Assembly (NCBI GenBank): GCA_028872475.1
Contig: JAQYMQ010000023.1
Location: forward strand, 50,472 to 114,471
DNA: 64,000 nt
Direction: 5' to 3'
Origin: Eubacteriales bacterium
GTDB lineage: Bacteria; Bacillota; Clostridia; Peptostreptococcales; Anaerovoracaceae
Shown here: one piece after another, positions 58,274 to 64,000 of the stretch
Layout of the letters: the number at the start of each line of letters is the position of its first letter
Numbering within the stretch: position 1 is the stretch's first letter
Made by a program: the position numbers and the translations under genes
The notes under the pieces: generated by a model
The model's database searches: none
What the model was told of the DNA's origin: nothing
What the model saw: the letters and a program-made list of their open reading frames with translations, nothing else

Positions 58274-59446
58274 TTATTTTTTATATTTACCAGCAATGGC
58301 ATCTGCTAATTGTACCAATGCTTGTTCACTATCTTCATTAAGTGCTGATTTAATGGTCACCTCTTGTTCGACAAATTCAATATTCTTTAGAGATTCCATT
58401 GCAGATTTCATACACTTTTTAGCTGTTGGAGCCCATGATCCATTTTCAATAAATGCAACTCTTCTATTTTGATAATTTCTTTCTTTCAATTCGTCTATAA
58501 AAATCTTCATTTTTGGAAACATTTCAGCGTTATATGTAGTCGTTGCCAAAACAAGAGTATCGTATCTAAATGCATCCTCTACCGCTTCTGCCATATCATC
58601 TCTAACTAAATCCGCTACAGCAACCTTAGGAACACCTCTCTCTAAAAGTAGTTTTTCCAACTTTAGTGCAGCATCCTTTGTATGTCCATAAACAGAAGTA
58701 TAGAATAGGCATACTCCTTCAGACTCTGGTCTATAGCTTGACCAAATATCGTATAAATTTATATAGTATTCTATATTTTCTTTTAAGACAGGACCATGTA
58801 ACGAACATATAGTTTTTATATCATGATGCTCTATCTTCTTAAGTACAGCCTGTGTCTGTACTCCATATTTTCCAACAATACCAAAGTAATATCTTCTCGC
58901 TTCACATGCCCAGTCATCCTCAACATCAAGTGCCCCGAATTTTCCAAAAGCATCTGCTGAAAATAAAGTCTTAGTATGTTTTTCATAGCACATCATTACC
59001 TCAGGCCAGTGAATCATAGGCGCCATCATAATCTCTAAGCTATGCACACCTAATTCCAGCACATCACCCTCTTTAACAACAAGTCTATTTTCATGCTTCA
59101 TTGCTGGGAAAAAATTATCTATCATATTAAAAGTCTTAGTATTACCAACAATCGTTACATTAGGATATTTACTACAGAAAATATCTATTGCCGCTGAATG
59201 ATCAGGTTCCATATGTGTAATAACTAAATAATCCGGATTTCTATCCCCGATAACTTCAGAAATATTTGCCATCCATAAATCAATTTTACCCAATTCCATA
59301 GCATCGCAAACGGCTATTTTTTCATCAACAATTATATATGAATTATAGGCCATACCATTTGGTACATCAAAATGTGCTTCAAACAAATCTACATCGTGAT
59401 CATCAACACCAACATAGAAAATATTTTCACTTATATTATTTATCAT
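58274..59446 (-). CDS. FprA-type flavodiiron protein
   Basis: The 390-residue soluble protein is expected to reduce O2 to water (or NO to N2O), protecting an anaerobe. The N-terminal metallo-beta-lactamase domain has diiron ligands in HMEPDHSAAID near residue 80, HWPEVMM near residue 148, the Asp of LFSADAFG and the His of CSLHGPV. The C-terminal flavodoxin domain has LFYTSVYGHTKDAA near residue 258. There is no rubredoxin fusion, so a separate electron donor is needed. GGAGG leads the ATG. Confidence 0.94.
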   Translation of the reverse strand: MINNISENIFYVGVDDHDVDLFEAHFDVPNGMAYNSYIIVDEKIAVCDAMELGKIDLWMANISEVIGDRNPDYLVITHMEPDHSAAIDIFCSKYPNVTIVGNTKTFNMIDNFFPAMKHENRLVVKEGDVLELGVHSLEIMMAPMIHWPEVMMCYEKHTKTLFSADAFGKFGALDVEDDWACEARRYYFGIVGKYGVQTQAVLKKIEHHDIKTICSLHGPVLKENIEYYINLYDIWSSYRPESEGVCLFYTSVYGHTKDAALKLEKLLLERGVPKVAVADLVRDDMAEAVEDAFRYDTLVLATTTYNAEMFPKMKIFIDELKERNYQNRRVAFIENGSWAPTAKKCMKSAMESLKNIEFVEQEVTIKSALNEDSEQALVQLADAIAGKYKK

Positions 59447-59509
59447 TTAAGACCTCCATTTATAAAATTAAATAATTTATATTTCCTTTATTCTACCCTA
59501 TTTTCATTA

Positions 59510-59543
59510 ACTTTAATTAATAAAGTAAAAATAACTTTAATTA
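59510..59543. repeat. Repeats upstream of the flavodiiron protein gene
   Basis: ACTTTAATTA occurs at 59510-59519 and 59534-59543, and ACTTTA-ATTAA-TAAAGT (59510-59526) is an inverted repeat. They are AT-rich and may be chance, but lie where an operator would. Confidence 0.3.
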
Positions 59544-59616
59544 TTATTGTTTTTAATGTAGAGCAATTCCATAATTACTTATTTTTCAATACATTTACAT
59601 AATTTTAATATCTATA

Positions 59617-60534
59617 TTATTTTTTTATATGACTATCCAAAAATTCAATTGCCGCTTTTTCTGCCTGAACTAAGTAATTATCAGAAAAACCATGCTCTCC
59701 ACCTTCTATTGTCACCATTTTTACCGATTGAAAATTCGGAAGGAACGATTTTGTAGATTCAATAGTTACATCATCATCCTTATCGCCTTGAATTATAATG
59801 ACATCATTCCTAATATTTTTTATAATTTCAACAATATCTAACGAATTTAATTCATTCAAATATTTTTCACTGACCAATAGTCCATCCCATAAATATAAAT
59901 CTCCATTAGTTGTCACACTGCCATCAACGGTGCCTTTCTTCTTTTTAGCAGGGCCTTTTTCCAAAACTTTAGCTGAATTTTCTACCATATTATATGCTGG
60001 ATAAAACAATACTACTGCATTAATGTCTTGCTGATGTTTCTCTGCCACTACTGTAGCTACTAAACCTCCGAAACTCTGCCCACTTAAAAAAATATTGTCC
60101 TTATCAAAAGCATCACTTTTTTTCACATAATCCAATACAATCTCATAGTCTTTTATCTCTGTAAATGTAGTCATATTTGAAGAATGAACCTGAGTAGAAC
60201 TATTTCTTGAACCACCAACAAAATCGAAAATCACCGCTGAGTAACCTGCCTTAGCATAGGCCTTTGCTACATCCTCACAATTGTCCATACTACTATTATA
60301 TCCATGCGAAATAATTACAACAGGATGTGTCTTTTTCCCATCTCTAGGAGTAATTAATTCTCCGTTAAATTTATAATTTTCATCCAGTTTAGATTTAGGT
60401 GTTTCAAAAACTAAAGACTGTATCTCATATACACTTCTAAATTTAAAATAACAAATACCTGACACAATTAAGATGGTCATTATAATAAAAATAATACCAC
60501 CAATTATTTTATATCTTGTTTTTTTCTTTGTCAT
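59617..60534 (-). CDS. Membrane-anchored alpha/beta hydrolase
   Basis: The 305-residue protein has one N-terminal transmembrane helix (residues 8-28) and an alpha/beta-hydrolase domain outside. The nucleophile elbow is GQSFGG near residue 155, the oxyanion region VVIISHGYNSS near residue 75, an acid in IIQGDKDDDV and a His in EGGEHGFSD. It resembles serine aminopeptidase or esterase types of BAAT/Hydrolase_4 groups. The ATG at 60534 has GGAG seven bases ahead; upstream in-frame TTG is less likely. Substrate unknown. Confidence 0.85.
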   Translation of the reverse strand: MTKKKTRYKIIGGIIFIIMTILIVSGICYFKFRSVYEIQSLVFETPKSKLDENYKFNGELITPRDGKKTHPVVIISHGYNSSMDNCEDVAKAYAKAGYSAVIFDFVGGSRNSSTQVHSSNMTTFTEIKDYEIVLDYVKKSDAFDKDNIFLSGQSFGGLVATVVAEKHQQDINAVVLFYPAYNMVENSAKVLEKGPAKKKKGTVDGSVTTNGDLYLWDGLLVSEKYLNELNSLDIVEIIKNIRNDVIIIQGDKDDDVTIESTKSFLPNFQSVKMVTIEGGEHGFSDNYLVQAEKAAIEFLDSHIKK

Positions 60535-60570
60535 ATTATTTCTCCATATTGAAAACTTAAATACACTTAT

Positions 60571-60597
60571 ATTATAAACCAAATTAATCTATTACAA
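60571..60597 (-). promoter_or_regulatory. Possible promoter of the alpha/beta hydrolase gene
   Basis: On minus, TTGTAA (60592-60597), a short 15-base spacer and TATAAT (60571-60576), about 37 bases before the start codon. Confidence 0.4.
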
Positions 60598-60681
60598 TCC
60601 ACATAATATTGAACACATAAGCATAATAAATATTACTTTATTAATATAGAGTTTGAATAAATATGAAGTTTGCTAATATAC

Positions 60682-60712
60682 AAAAAGAGATGCACTTTTA
60701 CATACATCTCTT
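60682..60712 (-). terminator. Intrinsic terminator of sstT
   Basis: On minus, AAGAGATG pairs perfectly with CATCTCTT around a 12-base loop and is followed by TTT. It lies 23 bases below the sstT stop. Confidence 0.8.
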
Positions 60713-60734
60713 CATTATTAATTTATTAATTGTC

Positions 60735-61955
60735 TTATTTCTTTGCTTTTCTTCTTTTGCCATACTCAGCCGCTGCTGTAAATAATACGTCAGTAGATGA
60801 GTTAAGAGCTGTTTCGCAAGAGTCTTGGATAACTCCAATGATTAGACCCACACCGATAACCTGTGCAGAAACGTCACCAGGGATACCAAACAAGCTACAA
60901 GCTAGTGGGATTAATAGTAATGAACCACCTGCTACACCAGATGCTCCGCAAGCACTTACCGCTGCTAGAACACTCAAGATTACTGCTGTAGCGATATCAA
61001 CTTGAATGCCTAATGTATGTACTGTTGCAAGTGTTAATATTGCAATTGTGATTGCTGCACCAGCCATGTTGATTGTAGCACCTAGAGGAATAGAAATTGA
61101 ATATGTATCTTTATCTAATTCTAACTCTTCACATAATTCCATATTTACAGGAATGTTAGCCGCTGATGATCTTGTAAAGAACGCATATAAACCAGATCTA
61201 GCTAAACACTTGAATACAAGCGGATATGGATTCTGTCTTGTAGCGATAAATACGATAATTGGGTTCACGATTAATGCTACAAAGAACATTGTTCCAACTA
61301 ATAATAAGATTATTTTTCCGTAGTCCTGAACCATAGCTTTTAGACCAGTTGTTGCAACTACATCGAATACTAGACCCATTACACCAAATGGAGCTAAAGC
61401 AATAACCCATTCAACAATTTTGGTAATAGCATCAGATAGATCAGAAATCACAGTCTTAGTAGTGTCATGTGCTTTTCTTAATACTAAACCAATTAAGATA
61501 GATGCTGTTAAAATACCAATAAAGTTACCTGTTGCTAGTGCATCAACTGGGTTCTTAACGATATTTAGAACTAAAGTTTCTAATACACTCCAAATATCAC
61601 TTGGTGGCGTTGGCACATCCTGTGGTGCTGCTGGAAGTAGCACATTTAACTTGAAGATAAAACTTGCTACTACTGCTGATAAACCTGCCATGAATGTACC
61701 TACAACATATAATCCTAGGATATGTTTCATGTTTGTTTCCTGACCCGGCTTATGCTTTGTAATAGCTGCCATTACGATAAAGAATACCAATATCGGAGCT
61801 ACAGCCTTTAATGCACTTACGAATACTTGACCGAATAAAGCCAAGAATCCTAACTTATCTGGTAAAACAATTGCAGCTATAATACCAATTGCCATACCAA
61901 TTAGAATACGTATAACGATGTTTATACTATTCCATTTTGCTAAAACATTTTTCAC
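60735..61955 (-). CDS. sstT: Serine/threonine:Na+ symporter SstT
   Basis: The 406-residue member of the dicarboxylate/amino acid:cation symporter family has eight transmembrane helices and two re-entrant hairpins. Signatures: FFTRSSAANIPVNMELCEEL near residue 265, GATINMAGAAITIA near residue 292 and IGVIQDSCETALNSSTDVLFTA near the end, which are typical of SstT. It imports serine and threonine with Na+. The start is GTG with GAGAGG ahead. It forms a single-gene unit with its own promoter and terminator. Confidence 0.95.
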   Translation of the reverse strand: MKNVLAKWNSINIVIRILIGMAIGIIAAIVLPDKLGFLALFGQVFVSALKAVAPILVFFIVMAAITKHKPGQETNMKHILGLYVVGTFMAGLSAVVASFIFKLNVLLPAAPQDVPTPPSDIWSVLETLVLNIVKNPVDALATGNFIGILTASILIGLVLRKAHDTTKTVISDLSDAITKIVEWVIALAPFGVMGLVFDVVATTGLKAMVQDYGKIILLLVGTMFFVALIVNPIIVFIATRQNPYPLVFKCLARSGLYAFFTRSSAANIPVNMELCEELELDKDTYSISIPLGATINMAGAAITIAILTLATVHTLGIQVDIATAVILSVLAAVSACGASGVAGGSLLLIPLACSLFGIPGDVSAQVIGVGLIIGVIQDSCETALNSSTDVLFTAAAEYGKRRKAKK

Positions 61956-62002
61956 TTTTTTACCTCTCTTTTATTAAAATTAAAATAATACAATTAATAA
62001 AA

Positions 62003-62018
62003 GTGTTATCTCTAACAC
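62003..62018 (-). repeat. Hairpin in the sstT leader
   Basis: GTGTTA and TAACAC form a perfect 6-bp stem closed on minus by GAGA, a GNRA-type tetraloop, and followed by TTTTATTAATT. It would lie about 15 bases inside the sstT transcript and could be a stabiliser or weak attenuator. Confidence 0.45.
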
Positions 62019-62036
62019 CATATAACTAATATAAAT

Positions 62037-62066
62037 ATTATCATAACGAAAGAATTCTTTCAACAA
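62037..62066 (-). promoter_or_regulatory. sstT promoter with palindrome in the spacer
   Basis: On minus, TTGTTG (62061-62066), an 18-base spacer and GATAAT (62037-62042). The spacer contains the perfect 14-bp palindrome GAAAGAATTCTTTC (62048-62061), and a second palindrome TTTGTATACAAA lies upstream (62092-62103). The arrangement suggests regulator binding. Confidence 0.5.
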
Positions 62067-62159
62067 AATTGTCTCTAAAAAAACACAATTCTTTGTATAC
62101 AAACAACAAAAATAATATATCATATCATCTATTATTATTTGTAAACGACATAGCATTCA

Positions 62160-63542
62160 TTATTCTTTAAAATAATCATCAATTGCAATATTTAACTTAT
62201 TAATATCTCCGCCGCCTAACGTTATAACTATATCTCCTTCTTCCCAGTTTTCCACCAAAAGTTTTAAAGCATCTTCAAAACTTGGTGTATAATAAGCATC
62301 TAGTCCTCTCTCCTTCATCGCAAGCACTATGTCATTAGAACTTATATCTCCTGGATCTTTCTCTCTTGAAGCAAAAATATCGGTAAATAAAATTTTATCT
62401 GCCAAATCAGCGCAATGAACGTAATCATTAAAAAACTTCTTTACTCGTGTAAAAGTATGTGGCTGAATTACTACCCACAACTTATTATGCGGAAGCATAT
62501 TTGCTGTCTCTACAACTTGATGTGTCTCTTCTGGATTATGTCCATAATCATTATATACTTTAACACCTTCATATGTACCAGTATGTTCAAATCTTCTTTT
62601 AACACCCTCAAAGTGACTAAGTGACGCTACGATTTCATCACATTTAGCACCTAAAATATATGCCGTTAAAAATGCTGCCAACGCATCGATAATCTGAACT
62701 CTGCCAGGAACGTTTAACTTTAAATTAGCAATTATTTTCCCTTTATATACAATATCAAACCTTGCGCATGCATCTTCCAAAAATTCAATATTAATAGGAT
62801 AACAATCATTATCTTTCTCAAATCCAAATGTCACATAATTTTTTTTCTCTAACAAGAGTTTCTTAACCCTCTCATCATCACCACAACCTATAGCAATACC
62901 ATCTTCAGATAAGTTAGCCAAGAAAGTTCTAAAACTGTTTTCTATATCGTCAATATCCTTATAAAAATCTAAATGATCTTCCTTGATATTTAAAACAATA
63001 GCTATATCTGGATACATAGAAAAAAAACTAGCATTAAACTCACAGGCCTCAGCGACAAAATAATCTAAGCTACCCAACCTTGTACTACCACCAATACTAC
63101 CTAAAGAACCCCCGATATGAACACTTGGATTAAAGCCACAATCAAGCAACGTCTTTGCAACCATACCTGTAGTTGTAGTCTTACCATGAGTTCCACAAAT
63201 ACAAATAGATTTATCATAATTTTCCATTAACTGTCCTAATAGAATTTTTCTTTCTATCTGCGGTATACCTTTATTAGTTGCCGCTATTCTCTCAGGATTA
63301 ATCTCTGGAACTGCTGCCGTATAAACAACCAATTCTGCATCACCTAAATTTAACGGATCATGTCCAACAATAGTTTTAATCCCCTTCTCATGTAATGCTG
63401 ACAGTGTATAACTATTACTTTCATCTGATCCTGTAACAATATAACCCAAATCATTAAGCATCAGTGCTAATCCACTCATACTTGATCCCCCGATGCCTAT
63501 CATATGTATTTTTTTATAATTTTTTATATGTATATTATTCAT
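62160..63542 (-). CDS. murC: UDP-N-acetylmuramate-L-alanine ligase
   Basis: MurC adds the first amino acid of the peptidoglycan stem peptide. The 460-residue Mur ligase starts with the Rossmann-like IHMIGIGGSSMSGLALML, has the ATP loop CGTHGKTTTTG at residues 116-126, a central LNIKEDHLDFYKD and a C-terminal YNDYGHNPEETHQVVE and QPHTFTRVKKF. AAGGG leads the ATG. It stands alone between sstT and the rRNA operon end. A possible extended -10 (TGATAAAAT on minus, 63613-63621) lies upstream. Confidence 0.96.
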   Translation of the reverse strand: MNNIHIKNYKKIHMIGIGGSSMSGLALMLNDLGYIVTGSDESNSYTLSALHEKGIKTIVGHDPLNLGDAELVVYTAAVPEINPERIAATNKGIPQIERKILLGQLMENYDKSICICGTHGKTTTTGMVAKTLLDCGFNPSVHIGGSLGSIGGSTRLGSLDYFVAEACEFNASFFSMYPDIAIVLNIKEDHLDFYKDIDDIENSFRTFLANLSEDGIAIGCGDDERVKKLLLEKKNYVTFGFEKDNDCYPINIEFLEDACARFDIVYKGKIIANLKLNVPGRVQIIDALAAFLTAYILGAKCDEIVASLSHFEGVKRRFEHTGTYEGVKVYNDYGHNPEETHQVVETANMLPHNKLWVVIQPHTFTRVKKFFNDYVHCADLADKILFTDIFASREKDPGDISSNDIVLAMKERGLDAYYTPSFEDALKLLVENWEEGDIVITLGGGDINKLNIAIDDYFKE

Positions 63543-63676
63543 TAATTTTCCCTTTATTTATGGCAAGAATTACCACTTATTGTTACCTAAAATAATACAA
63601 TCTAACGAAAAAATTTTATCATATATGACAAGAAAACAAAAGTAAATAAGCAACATTTGTTCTCTATTTTAAATAC

Positions 63677-63707
63677 AAAAAAATAGAGTATTTTATACTC
63701 TATTTTT
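63677..63707 (-). terminator. Second copy of the rRNA-tail terminator
   Basis: A 13-bp perfect stem, AAAAATAGAGTAT with ATACTCTATTTTT, has a TTT loop on plus and, on minus, a T-run. It is the same hairpin as at 63827-63857 with the loop reversed. It follows the candidate RNA at 63708-63801. Confidence 0.8.
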
Positions 63708-63801
63708 AGAAAACTGGCAACACTCACTCTCTTACATGTCATTTCTATAAATTTCAAAGTTCGCTCCTACGGCTTTTCAAGCCTTCGCTGTCCAGTTTTC
63801 T
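63708..63801 (-). ncRNA. Candidate small structured RNA after the 5S gene
   Basis: On minus, AGAAAACTGG (63792-63801) pairs perfectly with CCAGTTTTCT (63708-63717), enclosing 74 bases with an internal GGCTT-GAA-AAGCC hairpin. A strong terminator follows directly. Its 3' end is the same as the 5S 3' end, but its inside is not 5S. It could be a processed RNA from the rRNA transcript, a relic of a lost 5S copy, or a short inserted element with inverted ends. I recognise no known RNA family. Confidence 0.35.
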
Positions 63802-63826
63802 GATTTCTTTTCACTTTTTTACATAT

Positions 63827-63857
63827 AAAAAATAGAGTATAAAATACTCTATTTTTA
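63827..63857 (-). terminator. Terminator directly after 5S rRNA
   Basis: A 13-bp perfect stem, AAAAATAGAGTAT with ATACTCTATTTTT, has loop AAA on plus and a T-run on minus. It starts six bases after the 5S 3' end. Confidence 0.85.
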
Positions 63858-63862
63858 GAAAA

Positions 63863-63976
63863 CTGGCAACGTCCTACTTTCCCAGGCAGTCGCCCGCCAA
63901 GTATCATCGGCGCTATAGAGCTTAACTTCTGTGTTCGGGATGGATACAGGTGTAGCCTCTATGCTATTGTCACCAG
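63863..63976 (-). rRNA. rrf: 5S ribosomal RNA
   Basis: On minus the 114-base sequence begins CTGGTGACAATAGCAT and ends GGACGTTGCCAG; these ends pair as helix I (8 bp with two G-U pairs). The invariant loop C sequence CCATCCCGAACACAGAAGTT and the GCGCCGATGATACTTGG and GGGCGACTGCCTGGGAA regions are present. It is the last gene of an rRNA operon whose 23S gene would lie beyond position 64000. Confidence 0.96.
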
Positions 63977-64000
63977 ATATTTAATTAAACTCTTTCAAAC

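Larger units (their letters stand above)
63677..63870. repeat. Direct repeat of the 5S rRNA 3' end plus terminator
   Basis: The 45-base segments 63677-63721 and 63826-63870 are nearly identical: each has the terminator hairpin followed on plus by AGAAAACTGGCAAC, the complement of the 5S 3' end. They differ in the hairpin loop and the outermost base. Confidence 0.85.

Noticed and set aside
63650..63663. SOS-like sequence upstream of murC (on minus AGAACAAATGTTGC)
   Set aside because: Three mismatches to the LexA consensus, including the conserved right arm, and placed well above the likely promoter.

Overview
The window is a gene-dense, AT-rich segment of a chromosome from a low-GC, Gram-positive, anaerobic bacterium. 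Clostridia-type gene neighbourhoods support this: secDF / relA / MBL hydrolase / hemZ / hisS / aspS, cysE-cysS-mrnC, nadD-yqeK-rsfS and mltG-trmR-trhP. So do a flavodiiron protein, a sortase B and a V-type ATPase operon. I cannot name the species. Almost everything, including the 5S rRNA, lies on the minus strand, which suggests the minus strand is the leading strand. Only yicC, a thiamine-binding protein gene and a HAD hydrolase gene are on plus. I see no phage, insertion sequence, CRISPR array or tRNA gene.

Layout, left to right. 1-2.5 kb: the truncated rescue factor gene rqcH, and divergent yicC with its own terminator. 2.5-9.3 kb: a Na+/phosphate cotransporter and HinT, then a tRNA-modification group (mtaB, trhP, trmR) led by mltG. 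9.4-12 kb: efp, ylbF, RNase J. 12-19.3 kb: leuS, a fused yqeK-rsfS gene, nadD, aspS, hisS. 19.3-26 kb: hemZ, an MBL hydrolase, relA, secDF. 26-34 kb: a BMP-type lipoprotein, a K+-domain gene remnant, thyA, and the operon running from pncB through DUF1461, PHP, cysE, cysS and mrnC to thyA. 34-39.4 kb: radA with a LexA box on its promoter, an unrecognised gene, ychF, lgt and srtB. 39.4-46.5 kb: two tandem family II pyrophosphatases followed by purD and purL. 46.8-49.3 kb: the thiamine-binding protein, the HAD hydrolase, rlmB, folA. 49.5-58.2 kb: a nine-gene V-ATPase operon in the same order as the Enterococcus hirae Na+ pump. 58.3-63.5 kb: flavodiiron protein, alpha/beta hydrolase, Na+/serine symporter SstT, murC. 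63.7-64 kb: 5S rRNA and a duplicated rRNA-operon tail that encloses a possible small structured RNA.

How it fits together. Much of the window is housekeeping for translation: tRNA charging, tRNA wobble modification, ribosome silencing and rescue, EF-P, stringent response, and RNA processing by RNase J, YlbF and mini-RNase III. A second theme is sodium: the ATPase c-subunit keeps the Na+ ligands of the E. hirae enzyme, and two Na+-coupled transporters are present. No wholly new multi-gene system is obvious. The points most worth checking are the 5S-tail RNA, the radA SOS box, the YqeK-RsfS fusion, the tandem pyrophosphatases and the predicted Na+ specificity of the ATPase.
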